Shown here one piece after another: positions 16,422 through 23,077 of a DNA stretch of 64,000 nucleotides. Under the pieces are notes generated by a model. It searched no databases, had not been told where the DNA came from, and was given only the letters and a program-made list of their open reading frames with translations. The number at the start of each line of letters is the position of its first letter. Position 1 is the first letter of the stretch. The position numbers and the translations under genes are program-made. This stretch comes from a virus. The DNA lies in the IMG/VR virus record IMGVR_UViG_3300012929_000018, positions 18,503 to 82,502 of that record; one strand, given 5' to 3'.

Positions 16422-17279
16422 CTAATAATCCATCCCGCACACGAACGCGCGAGCAATTATCTTGAGAATCTTGCGCCGGTTCCTGCGGTGCTTCCGGCTT
16501 TCCTCGCCGAGCAGCCTCATCATCGCGGGCATCCTTGTGGCCCTGTGATACTTCATCGCCAATCGGTCGTTTGCGTTTGCCCAGCCTTGTCCCGCCCACT
16601 TCATTTCGCGGTAGCTGGCGCCGAGGCGCGGGTGCCACAGGTGAAGGATTTGGTTGCGAGTCGATTTGTGCTTGGCGTAAAGGGTGTCCAGAGACCGGAG
16701 CAGAGCCACATCCTCGCCGCCCCAGCCAACGAAGCGTTCGTCGAACCCGCCGAGAATGTTGTAAGCCTCGCGGGGAAACATCATAATCATCGCGCCATAC
16801 CGGTGCCCGTAACTGGCTTTGGTCGTGCTCTCAACATCGCATGCGTCCGGCGGTGTCGGAAACTTGTATGGGAACTTCGGCGCAGAGCCTAGCACTTTCA
16901 AAGTAGCGGCCTCAGTCAGCCGATACAGCTTTCGGTAAGGAACGAACCACAGTCGGTTGCCTTCTTTCTGCTCCTCGATGATGCGGTCGGCGCACCTATC
17001 AATCACGTCAGCGTCGATATAAGCGTCAGCGTCCAAGATCACGAGGACTTTACCGTTGGCCCGGCGAGCGGCTCGGTTCATCGCGCGCGTCTTGCAGAAA
17101 GGATTCCCTGCAGCCCTGCCGATGATAATCTCGCAGTCAGGCAGCGCGTTGCGCATATACTTAATCACCCAGCGTAAGATTTTGCGCCGATACTTGTCAC
17201 GCCCATGGAAGGGAATGAGCAAGCTGATCTTCGGCCGCCGGAGCTTGTGCTTATCTAAAATAGTTTTCCACATCTTCAA
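16422..17279 (-). CDS. GT2-family glycosyltransferase
   Basis: The 285-residue protein starts near KISLLIPFHGRDKYRR, a GT-A nucleotide-binding strand, has VILDADAYID as the DxD metal site near residue 90, and FDERFVGWGGEDVALL near residue 197, the acceptor-site block shared by polypeptide/galactosyl transferases. The C-terminus is strongly basic. It is co-transcribed with the pyruvyl transferase upstream, overlapping it by 29 bases, so the pair may decorate a glycan. The pair is inserted on the minus strand between tRNA-Pro and a secreted-protein gene. Confidence 0.8.
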   Translation of the reverse strand: MKMWKTILDKHKLRRPKISLLIPFHGRDKYRRKILRWVIKYMRNALPDCEIIIGRAAGNPFCKTRAMNRAARRANGKVLVILDADAYIDADVIDRCADRIIEEQKEGNRLWFVPYRKLYRLTEAATLKVLGSAPKFPYKFPTPPDACDVESTTKASYGHRYGAMIMMFPREAYNILGGFDERFVGWGGEDVALLRSLDTLYAKHKSTRNQILHLWHPRLGASYREMKWAGQGWANANDRLAMKYHRATRMPAMMRLLGEESRKHRRNRRKILKIIARAFVCGMDY

Positions 17280-17988
17280 ATACCTCGAACAGTTGGTGCT
17301 GTAGATCGCTGATCTTGTGCGGGTCGGCAGTCATCAAGACACCAGGTTGAAATTTCATCCCTACACTAGCATGATAATCCCTCCACTTAAAGTCTCCACC
17401 TTCTTGATGGGCGTGGGTGATCATTCGCGGCGCCAACTCGATCCGGCGAGGGATAATGAAAGCGTCGGCAACGATCGCTCCGTGAAGGGAAGAGGTTACG
17501 ATCTTTTTGCACCGGCTGATTTCGCGAAGCACTTCCATCGGGTCTTGGGAAACGTCGATGATCCTCGGGTTGAATTTGGTGAACCGCGGGTCAAGAGCCA
17601 ACGTCTTGTCGGTCCAGTGGGGCACGATGCCAAGGTCGTATTCCTTATCGCGGTAGCCTACCAGTTCGTCTGCGAGTAAGCCGGGGTCGGCCATAACCAC
17701 ATCCCTCTTCAAACCTTTGGCGGTAAGGGGCCCGCGCACGGCAAGAAAAGTAGCGTGAGGTAGGTCAATCACGGTGCTTTCGTGGAGCTTACCTACCCCG
17801 GCAACTACTCCGGTCCAGTTCTTAGGTAGATGCCCTAGAATGGATCCGATCACAACTAGCTCAGCTTCTTCTGGCTTCGCCCAAACAGACTCGAGATTTG
17901 CGAATCTTCGGAGCAACATGGTCGCCAGCCGGTCGCCGAAGTTTGGTTTGTCTTTCCAAAAATATGCTTTTACGGCGGCGTGGATCAC
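17251..17988 (-). CDS. Polysaccharide pyruvyl transferase-like protein
   Basis: Family signs in order are PNFGDRLATMLLRR near the N-terminus, VVIGSILGHLP, LAVRGPLTAKGL, DPGLLADELV, and TSSLHGAIVADAF near the C-terminus, all typical of enzymes that transfer pyruvate to surface sugars. The GTG start at 17988 gives a family-like N-terminus (VIHAAVKAYFW); the frame is open to an ATG at 18123, but those extra 45 residues look non-native. No strong ribosome binding site was seen. It probably acts with the adjacent GT2 enzyme. Confidence 0.7.
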   Translation of the reverse strand: MIHAAVKAYFWKDKPNFGDRLATMLLRRFANLESVWAKPEEAELVVIGSILGHLPKNWTGVVAGVGKLHESTVIDLPHATFLAVRGPLTAKGLKRDVVMADPGLLADELVGYRDKEYDLGIVPHWTDKTLALDPRFTKFNPRIIDVSQDPMEVLREISRCKKIVTSSLHGAIVADAFIIPRRIELAPRMITHAHQEGGDFKWRDYHASVGMKFQPGVLMTADPHKISDLQHQLFEVFEDVENYFR

Positions 17989-18135
17989 AACATTTAGTGT
18001 ATCACGGCTTCGTCCGCTTGCTGTGAAAAAGAAAAATTCTTGAAAAGTTTTTTGCCGGGGAGTAGATTTTCTCAGCCCGAAGTGGATTAAAGGCTGAACA
18101 GGTCCCAGCAGAATTGGACCCAACGGAGGTAATGA

Positions 18136-18672
18136 ATGAAGAAAGTAATAATCGGAACTCTGTGCAGCGTGGCCCTAGCACTAGGCGCCTATGCGCAGAC
18201 GAATGAGGTAAGCATCAAGCAAAGTGAACGCGGCCCAGCGATGGGTCAACATGAGCGGGTGCAAACCAAAACGGAAATGCGCGGGTCTCCCCGGCAAATC
18301 CATCGCATGCAGCGAGACCAAATCCGAGAAACCGCAGGTGAGAACCGGCGTATCGAGGAGCATGGAAACGCTGTAATTGAGCGCGGCCATCCACGGACTG
18401 AGGTGCGCTCGGAGCAGCGCGTTGAAACCCGCGGTGATCGGTTCTTCTTCTTCGGTGGGCGAGAGCTTCACCGTCGAGGCGACTTCGACCGTAACGACGT
18501 GCACTTCCGCATCGGATTCCACCCTCGATTCTGGTGGACCCAGCACTACACCAACATCGTATTGATCAACGGGTGTTGGTATTACGAGGACGGCGGGTTC
18601 TTCTATCCGGCATACGGATACGACCCTGATTGCAGTTACCCTGACCAAGTGATCTTCTCATTTGGCGACTAA
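18136..18672 (+). CDS. Secreted Arg/His-rich protein with aromatic C-terminus
   Basis: MKKVIIGTLCSVALALGAYAQ is a signal peptide with an AYA-Q cleavage site. A 90-residue Glu/Arg/His-rich segment follows, then FHPRFWWTQHYTNIVLINGC and a Tyr/Phe-rich ending. The start has a strong GGAGG six bases upstream, and the gene ends in a strong terminator. The layout resembles secreted proteins of environmental bacteria more than phage proteins, so recent acquisition from a host is possible. Confidence 0.65.
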   Translation: MKKVIIGTLCSVALALGAYAQTNEVSIKQSERGPAMGQHERVQTKTEMRGSPRQIHRMQRDQIRETAGENRRIEEHGNAVIERGHPRTEVRSEQRVETRGDRFFFFGGRELHRRGDFDRNDVHFRIGFHPRFWWTQHYTNIVLINGCWYYEDGGFFYPAYGYDPDCSYPDQVIFSFGD

Positions 18673-18690
18673 GGGCGGCGGTTAGATAAG

Positions 18691-18727
18691 ACGCGTAGTT
18701 GGCAGAATCTGTCAGCTACGCGTTTTT
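18691..18727 (+). terminator. Rho-independent terminator
   Basis: ACGCGTAGTTGGCAG pairs with CTGTCAGCTACGCGT around an AAT loop (15 pairs, two G-T), followed by a T run. It ends the secreted-protein transcript and insulates it from the tRNA downstream. Confidence 0.9.
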
Positions 18728-18755
18728 ACTTCTAGCATAATTTGGCTAATTTGTG

Positions 18756-18761
18756 TATAAT
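18756..18761 (+). promoter_or_regulatory. -10 box (TATAAT) of tRNA promoter
   Basis: A perfect TATAAT ends seven bases before the 5' end of the tRNA, so transcription would start at or near the mature end. No good -35 (TTGACA) is seen at 16-18 bases; TTGGCT is present but only eight bases away. The promoter call rests on the -10 and its position. Confidence 0.5.
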
Positions 18762-18767
18762 TCGCGC

Positions 18768-18845
18768 ACCGGGATAGAGCAGCCTGGCCAGCTCGTCACG
18801 CTCATAACGTGAAGGTCGTGGGTTCAAATCCCACTCCCGGAACCA
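18768..18845 (+). tRNA. tRNA-Met (CAT), initiator-like
   Basis: The sequence folds with acceptor ACCGGGA/TCCCGGA, where the first pair is an A-A mismatch, anticodon loop CTCATAA, T-arm GTGGGTTCAAATCCCAC and encoded CCA. The unpaired 1-72 position and D-arm start GAGCAGCCTGG are hallmarks of bacterial initiator tRNA. The anticodon stem TCACG/CGTGA lacks the three consecutive G-C pairs usual for initiators, so its role may differ from the host's fMet tRNA. Confidence 0.85.
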
Positions 18846-18850
18846 ATTGT

Positions 18851-19111
18851 ATGCGCTTTATACTACTGTTCTTATTGCTGGTCTCACGCTTGACTTACGC
18901 CGGTGATACCTACGACTGCATCAACTCGAAGGGTGACTACATCAATTACGGACCGCCCGCACCGCCGCGGAACACCTCAATCGTTGGCGCGATCGATTCC
19001 CGCCGATACGACCGGTGGCTCCCGATGTTGAGCCAAGAAGATGAACGCCGCCTGCTGTTTATACAGGCTGCTCGACTGCGCGAATACGCCATTCTTTATG
19101 CCAACCCCTGA
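18851..19111 (+). CDS. 86-aa secreted hypothetical protein
   Basis: MRFILLFLLLVSRLTYAGD is a signal peptide with likely cleavage after TYA. The mature part holds one Cys, a Pro-rich turn (YGPPAPPRN) and ends YANP. The ATG lies five bases after the tRNA CCA, so the gene may be co-transcribed with the tRNA. Function is unknown. Confidence 0.6.
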   Translation: MRFILLFLLLVSRLTYAGDTYDCINSKGDYINYGPPAPPRNTSIVGAIDSRRYDRWLPMLSQEDERRLLFIQAARLREYAILYANP

Positions 19112-19340
19112 ACAACGCGATGAAGGCCGCCCCTGTGATTGGGAGCCAGAAGAACACGACCCGATTATGGTGGCCGCAATCAAGCGGCTTACTGATGAAG
19201 TTCAGCGATTGAAGCGTGAGGAACGCGAGAAGGCCATCAATGCCGTCTCGGAACAATGCACCTGCACCGCCCTTTTCACGAACGCCTTATGCCCAATTCA
19301 CGGCCCAGCGTTCACTCGCCACCTCGAAAATAGAAAGTAA
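19098..19340 (+). CDS. 80-aa Cys-containing protein
   Basis: MPTPEQRDEGRPCDWEPEEH begins an acidic protein with a helical middle (LTDEVQRLKREEREKAINAV) and a C-terminal CTCTALFTNALCPIH cluster that could bind zinc. The start overlaps the end of the preceding gene by 14 bases, the same style as neighbouring genes. Unrecognised. Confidence 0.55.
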   Translation: MPTPEQRDEGRPCDWEPEEHDPIMVAAIKRLTDEVQRLKREEREKAINAVSEQCTCTALFTNALCPIHGPAFTRHLENRK

Positions 19341-19342
19341 CT

Positions 19343-19603
19343 ATGCCCTCCCTCGTATCCGTATCCGAAGCAACCCGAGCCATTCAAAGCCCGTTGTTGC
19401 GCGCCATTGAAACCGTCGTCTCCGAAGAGATTGAAAAAGTCATCGAAGACGCGAAACGCAAAGTCGAGCAGAGAGTTCGCGGTGAAGTCGGTGCCATAGC
19501 CGCCCGTGTCCTTGAGAAGTTCAGCTTCGAGAGGCTGGGGCAGGAGTTAGTGATTCGTGTTGAATTCCCTGGCGCTAAGAGTAAGCTGCCGGGTGATCTG
19601 TAA
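19343..19603 (+). CDS. 86-aa helical hypothetical protein
   Basis: The product is mostly charged helix (VVSEEIEKVIEDAKRKVEQR) followed by LEKFSFERLGQELVIRV and a Pro/Lys tail. It follows the previous stop by two bases. A coiled-coil adaptor role is possible; no family is recognised. Confidence 0.55.
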   Translation: MPSLVSVSEATRAIQSPLLRAIETVVSEEIEKVIEDAKRKVEQRVRGEVGAIAARVLEKFSFERLGQELVIRVEFPGAKSKLPGDL

Positions 19604-19811
19604 ACCCGTAACCCCGATCCTCGAATGCCCGGTTTGTCCGGCGACGTGGGATCTGGGAAAGGTAGGAGTTCGCGGGCTCGATTATCAAGTGCCGATGCAT
19701 GTCCGAGTTCAATTTCGGGCACCGGCGATTCTCTGCGCGGGCTCGCACAAGAAGCTTCCGCTAACCTTTTACGACGCCGCGCCGTTGTCTCATGGCGAGC
19801 CACTGGCCTAA
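19593..19811 (+). CDS. 72-aa possible zinc-ribbon protein
   Basis: A GTG start overlapping the previous gene gives VICKPVTPILECPVCPATWD, with Cys pairs suited to a small zinc ribbon, and LCAGSHKKL later. The alternative ATG at 19557 sits well inside the previous gene. Composition after the ribbon is ordinary, so this call is moderate. Confidence 0.4.
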   Translation: MICKPVTPILECPVCPATWDLGKVGVRGLDYQVPMHVRVQFRAPAILCAGSHKKLPLTFYDAAPLSHGEPLA

Positions 19812-19887
19812 CCGCCGGTGCGTGAACTGAGACAAGTTGGCTCCCTACGTTGGAGAGCGACTTTCTGTCTCACTGGCGATTAAGGTG

Positions 19888-19958
19888 TGACCGTAGCTCA
19901 ATTGGCAGAGCCCTCGGTTGTGGACCTTGAGGTGCGAGTTCGATCCTCGTCGGTCACC
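19888..19958 (+). tRNA. tRNA-His (GTG) with weak anticodon stem
   Basis: Acceptor GTGACCG/CGGTCAC is perfect, the D-arm is GCTCAATTGGCAGAGC, the T-arm GCGAGTTCGATCCTCGT, and the anticodon loop TTGTGGA gives GTG. The five-pair anticodon stem is poor: only the two loop-proximal G-C pairs and the closing C-G form normally. The base before the acceptor is T rather than the encoded G(-1) that bacterial tRNA-His normally carries. CCA is absent. Confidence 0.75.
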
Positions 19959-19970
19959 CCTTAGTCGCTC

Positions 19971-20008
19971 ACCTTCGGGTTTTTATAGGAAAAAATTTTT
20001 TAACCTCC
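19971..20008. repeat. A/T-tract terminator-like element, copy 1 of 3
   Basis: ACCTTCGGGTTTTTATAGG is followed by a six-A, six-T tract. Related elements lie at 32861-32890 and 36793-36823. Each lies 3' of a gene or tRNA and combines a CC-T-run-GG core with an A/T tract. It probably terminates the tRNA-His transcript. Confidence 0.55.
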
Positions 20009-20102
20009 CCTCATCACCTACACACCTGCACGTGCGGGGGCCCGCGGGGGTAGGGGTGGGTCTGCTTCTGGGAGCAGGCATAAGCGCGCTCGCGTGATGC
20101 CT

Positions 20103-20115
20103 GCGCATAATGCGC
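20103..20115 (+). promoter_or_regulatory. GCGCATAATGCGC palindrome, copy 1 of 7
   Basis: A perfect palindrome about one central A, containing CATAAT, which resembles a -10 box. It ends 13 bases before an ATG and is followed by GGGAG. The same palindrome recurs upstream of six other genes up to 36.9 kb. Confidence 0.65.
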
Positions 20116-20128
20116 GGGAGATGGTCGA

Positions 20129-20671
20129 ATGAAAATCACACGAACAAGTCCATCGCTCAAACAATCGAACATCAATCACGTGTGCGAGAGCGCACGTATG
20201 CACGGTCGAACACGCTCGCCTCATTGGAGTTGGAACGCCGAAGCAGAAGTCAATTCCCTACGGGAAAACCGGCACGATTTCAGAATGCCGAAGGCATTAG
20301 ACCGGAAAGCCCAAGGCAAATGGGTGAACGAATACACGCCTAAGGTGCAGCCCTGCGACGGTGTAACCGTGACGCCTGTAAAGGGAAACAGGGTTGCATG
20401 GCTGAGTGAGGAACAAACTAAACGTTTCAAAATCACAATCACGAATGACGCAGGCGTTGAAGAACAGGCACGCATGAGCATGAAATTCACCACCTTAGCA
20501 ATTCTTACTTACGGAAAAGTAGTAGAATTTGTTCGCTGCCACCGCGGCGTAAACGTGCGTGACATGCGCACAGACACGCTCAGATCACCCGCGTATGTCA
20601 CCGCTGAAATTCGCCGCTTAATTCCGGTTAATGCGGAACAAGCGATTGAGCAGCTATTCGCGACTGAATAG
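20129..20671 (+). CDS. 180-aa hypothetical protein
   Basis: A basic N-terminal half (ESARMHGRTRSPHWSWNAEA) is followed by a more ordered region (GVTVTPVKGNRVAWLSEEQ, MSMKFTTLAILTYGKVVEFV). A GGGAGATGG Shine-Dalgarno-like stretch links it to the palindrome upstream. I do not recognise the family; DNA or RNA binding is possible given the charge. Confidence 0.55.
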   Translation: MKITRTSPSLKQSNINHVCESARMHGRTRSPHWSWNAEAEVNSLRENRHDFRMPKALDRKAQGKWVNEYTPKVQPCDGVTVTPVKGNRVAWLSEEQTKRFKITITNDAGVEEQARMSMKFTTLAILTYGKVVEFVRCHRGVNVRDMRTDTLRSPAYVTAEIRRLIPVNAEQAIEQLFATE

Positions 20672-20687
20672 CACGCACATCACGCTT

Positions 20688-20700
20688 GCGCATAATGCGT
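20688..20700 (+). promoter_or_regulatory. GCGCATAATGCGT palindrome, copy 2 of 7
   Basis: The last base is T instead of C; the rest matches copy 1. It is followed by GTGAAGAAAG and an ATG 15 bases after the palindrome. Confidence 0.6.
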
Positions 20701-20715
20701 GTGAAGAAAGTAACC

Positions 20716-20850
20716 ATGAAAAACAAATTATCTGAAATCCTGTTCGATCTGAGTGAGCGCCTGCCTAAATGCCTGAACGCATTAGCGTGGACGCTCGACC
20801 GTGTGAGCCGCGCTATGGTAGCGAATAGCGTTGACTCAATCGGACTTTGA
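20716..20850 (+). CDS. 44-aa hypothetical protein
   Basis: MKNKLSEILFDLSERLPKCL starts a short helical protein ending DSIGL. A GAAGAAAG ribosome site lies at good spacing, directly after the palindrome. Its size makes it a possible host-takeover peptide, by context only. Confidence 0.5.
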   Translation: MKNKLSEILFDLSERLPKCLNALAWTLDRVSRAMVANSVDSIGL

Positions 20851-20860
20851 CTGTCACACG

Positions 20861-20905
20861 CCTTCGAGCGCAGCGCGCTATGTGTGCGCATAATGCGCTC
20901 GAAGG
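20861..20905. repeat. 11-bp inverted repeat enclosing palindrome copy 3
   Basis: CCTTCGAGCGC and GCGCTCGAAGG are perfect inverted repeats separated by 23 bases. The second arm shares its first four bases with the palindrome at 20886. As RNA it would form a long hairpin over the putative ribosome site of the next frame, so the site may be attenuated. This flank is not seen at the other six palindromes. Confidence 0.7.
20886..20898 (+). promoter_or_regulatory. GCGCATAATGCGC palindrome, copy 3 of 7
   Basis: A perfect copy, followed by TCGAAGGAA and a GTG codon 10 bases after the palindrome. Confidence 0.6.
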
Positions 20906-20907
20906 AA

Positions 20908-20961
20908 GTGACCGCCAGTCGGTTGCTCGGAAATGAGCGAAGCAGAGTAGCGAGTGAATGA
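20908..20961 (+). CDS. Possible 17-aa leader peptide
   Basis: The GTG frame VTASRLLGNERSRVASE ends in an ATGA overlap with the next short frame. The GAAGGAA ribosome-like site and the coupling are the only support; it may be spurious. Confidence 0.25.
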   Translation: MTASRLLGNERSRVASE

Positions 20962-21077
20962 AAGCGGGTAGTCGCATGAGTCGCCACAGCGTCAATCTCA
21001 TGTGTAAGCTGCGAATAGCTCGTGAGGGTAGCTACAAGCGTGTTCTAGTCCGGAAAATTAACCATCCGGTTTCGTAA
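20958..21077 (+). CDS. 39-aa basic hypothetical protein
   Basis: MKAGSRMSRHSVNLMCKLRI continues to NHPVS and is strongly basic. It starts in an ATGA overlap with the leader frame. Short length makes it tentative. Confidence 0.35.
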   Translation: MKAGSRMSRHSVNLMCKLRIAREGSYKRVLVRKINHPVS

Positions 21078-21386
21078 GGGTGTTCAATGATGCTACACCC
21101 ACGGTGAGGCCCGAACAAACGGGTGCGTAGAAGCGAGTTGGCTCTCGTGGAACGCATCACGCAAAAGCCTGATCGTCGGATATTAAAAACCAAATTCAAC
21201 ACGCATACGAGTGACGCGACGTTATTCGTAGATGGCTGCGCGACGCAGCTATCAGCGTGCAGCCCTGTGGCCCTGCTACAATGTTCCAGAATACGCGTGA
21301 TGCGTAGGACGGCAGCATTTCAGGGACACTAGCCAGTGCATCTCACACGTGACGTGTGACGTGTTACAGGGTTGCAATCTGATACC
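21078..21386. other. Segment without a clear gene
   Basis: A 69-codon frame at 21123 has unconvincing composition. The stretch holds small hairpins (GCTGCGCGACGCAGC near 21236; TCACACGTGACGTGTGA near 21341) and a copy of the interspersed GCAGCCCTG motif. It may be leader or structured RNA. Confidence 0.4.
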
Positions 21387-21815
21387 ATGAGTGATTTAAC
21401 CATTCAAGCGAACGGTCAGGCTCTAACGCTCGGAAACTTCGGCGGGGTCACTAAACCCGACTTCCGAACGAAAAACGCGAAGGAGTATCTGTCCGCGCAT
21501 TTCGGTGTCACTGTAGTCAAAGGCATGAAAATGCCTGACGTGAAAGCGGCTGTCCTCGCGACGGGCGTTACGGAAGCGAATTTCAAACTCGCCCGTAAAA
21601 CCTACGACGGGAACAAGCAACAGTATCACGTCGAGTGCCGCAAAGTGACGGCGCTTCTCGCGGCTGACCCGAATTATCGGCAGTCCATTCGCAAGATGAA
21701 AACGGGTGCGGTTGTGACGTTCCGTAAAATCGGGGCCGTTGCTGCCAAGCAATCTGCCGCCGCCCGTATCGCGCAGTTGGAAGCGAAGCTCGCAGCGGCG
21801 GGCATCGCGGCCTAA
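21387..21815 (+). CDS. 142-aa hypothetical protein
   Basis: MSDLTIQANGQALTLGNFGG begins a basic Ala/Lys-rich protein with KPDFRTKNAKEYLSAHFGVT and a C-terminal helix QSAAARIAQLEAKLAAAG. The ATG here is preferred over an upstream TTG. A DNA-binding role is possible from the basic pattern and short helix. It is directly followed by the hairpin-rich region. Confidence 0.55.
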   Translation: MSDLTIQANGQALTLGNFGGVTKPDFRTKNAKEYLSAHFGVTVVKGMKMPDVKAAVLATGVTEANFKLARKTYDGNKQQYHVECRKVTALLAADPNYRQSIRKMKTGAVVTFRKIGAVAAKQSAAARIAQLEAKLAAAGIAA

Positions 21816-22226
21816 TCGCGTCGGCGCGACTTCGGAGTGTGAATGTCTGTGGGTGCGCAAGCGCCCACAGCAATTCGCTCTCACCTAAGGTGAACAGCTA
21901 GGCATACGCTATGAAAACAGTGCGGCTTTAGGGAACGATAGCGAAGAAAAGTGGCGAAGCGTAAATCGGGTTGGCCCGTAAAGCCTAACGATCAGGCGCG
22001 CGCAAGTCGCACCCCGCGACTAGGCCCCAAACGGCGAAAGCACGTTGCAACGTGCCCGCTGCGTTGGTCAGCGGCGGGTGTGCGGCGCATGTTGAGTGCT
22101 CAGTCAGGCTGGGTGGAAGTAGGCGCGTGAACATGACGCGCGCTGAGAAGCGGCGGGCCAAAAGCTCGCAAAATAGGCCCATGCTGCCGCGCGGTGGCAT
22201 GTGACGCACCCGGCCTGACTGCGCAC
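21816..22226 (+). ncRNA. Candidate large structured RNA
   Basis: No good ORF is present, while at least nine hairpins follow one another: 21847-21870, 21881-21893, 21967-21978, 21983-21997, 22005-22021, 22040-22055 (GCACGTTGCAACGTGC), and 22056-22074. A 13-pair helix (22101-22113 with 22209-22221, one G-U) closes a junction holding hairpins 22123-22141, 22155-22180 and 22180-22201. It lies between tRNA-bearing segments, a setting where large phage RNAs such as GOLLD and ROOL occur. The strand is assumed from its neighbours. No family match could be tested. Confidence 0.5.
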
Positions 22227-22326
22227 AAGCGTAGTAGATGTGATTTCGGTTACAGCTAGTTCTTTGAATTACAACTAAGATTACGTTCTCACTGGCACGC
22301 TGGCTCTGCCTAAACCAGCACAATTT

Positions 22327-22521
22327 ATGAACCATGCAATGACACCACGCGAAAACTATCGCCCTTATACGCCTGCGGAAATCCAGGCTATTCGTGCGGC
22401 CGGGCGCATCACGCGCGCCGCGCGATGGGACTGCGCCAACCTCGAACAAAGGATGGAAATGCACCCTGAATTGAACCCGAACAAGCGGTGGTTTGAGCAG
22501 AAGGCGTGGAAACTACTATGA
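22327..22521 (+). CDS. 64-aa basic hypothetical protein
   Basis: MNHAMTPRENYRPYTPAEIQ starts an Arg-rich protein with AIRAAGRITRAARWDCANLE, possibly a small helical nucleic-acid binder. It ends in an ATGA overlap with the next gene. The TTTATGAAC-type start recurs in this block. Confidence 0.5.
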   Translation: MNHAMTPRENYRPYTPAEIQAIRAAGRITRAARWDCANLEQRMEMHPELNPNKRWFEQKAWKLL

Positions 22522-22718
22522 CCATCGAAGTAAAACGAGACGGAAAGACGGTCTGCACGATCATCAAAGGCTCGGGCAGAATTAGCAGCGACAAGCTGAA
22601 ATTGCTCGCGATCAGATATAACGCGGGCCATTTAAGCACTTTCAACGATATGCGCGAGGTAGTTCGACAGGCGAAAGTCATTCGCTTGGAGAAAGCTCTC
22701 GCGGTAATGTGCGCATAA
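22518..22718 (+). CDS. 66-aa hypothetical protein
   Basis: A beta-hairpin-like start (MTIEVKRDGKTVCTIIKGSG) is followed by basic helices ending ALAVMCA. Its last codons lie within palindrome copy 4, so the palindrome is partly coding here. Unrecognised. Confidence 0.5.
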   Translation: MTIEVKRDGKTVCTIIKGSGRISSDKLKLLAIRYNAGHLSTFNDMREVVRQAKVIRLEKALAVMCA

Positions 22719-22723
22719 TGCGC
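22711..22723 (+). promoter_or_regulatory. GCGCATAATGCGC palindrome, copy 4 of 7
   Basis: A perfect copy spanning the stop codon of the preceding gene. The following ATG lies 32 bases away, more than at other copies, with GAAAGGAAACC just before it. Confidence 0.6.
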
Positions 22724-22755
22724 GCGAAGCAGATAACCAACAACGAAAGGAAACC

Positions 22756-22947
22756 ATGAAACACACCATCACACTGACAAAGGACAAAGAGACGAAGAAC
22801 AAAATTCGTTTCTCGAACGAACCCACCGACGCGATTAGCGGAAGCTTATACATCGCGAAGGAACTCGTCGGCAACGTGAATGCGATTCAGTTCGCAATCG
22901 AGTTGCCCGAGGTTGCGGTGACTGCTCCGACTCCGGTCGAAGCGTAG
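22756..22947 (+). CDS. 63-aa hypothetical protein
   Basis: MKHTITLTKDKETKNKIRFS and the later ISGSLYIAKELVGN suggest a small beta-rich fold like single-strand-binding-type mini proteins, but I cannot assign it. A good GAAAGGAAACC ribosome site precedes it. It is the last gene before the tRNA cluster. Confidence 0.55.
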   Translation: MKHTITLTKDKETKNKIRFSNEPTDAISGSLYIAKELVGNVNAIQFAIELPEVAVTAPTPVEA

Positions 22948-22997
22948 TTGATACGCAGCGCCCCGTGTGATAACGTGGGCGTTGCAATCAGTTACGT

Positions 22998-23073
22998 TGT
23001 AAGGTAGCTCAGTTGGTAGAGCAGGCGCCTGTTAAGCGCCGCGTCGTAGGTTCGACTCCTACCCTTACAGCCA
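22998..23073 (+). tRNA. tRNA-Asn (GTT), CCA encoded
   Basis: Perfect acceptor TGTAAGG/CCTTACA, D-arm GCTCAGTTGGTAGAGC, anticodon arm GGCGC-CTGTTAA-GCGCC giving GTT, T-arm GTAGGTTCGACTCCTAC, discriminator G and encoded CCA. Confidence 0.95.
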
Positions 23074-23077
23074 ACAC

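Noticed and set aside
21123-21332. 69-codon plus-strand frame
   Set aside because: No ribosome site, weak composition and it spans small hairpins; treated as non-coding for now.
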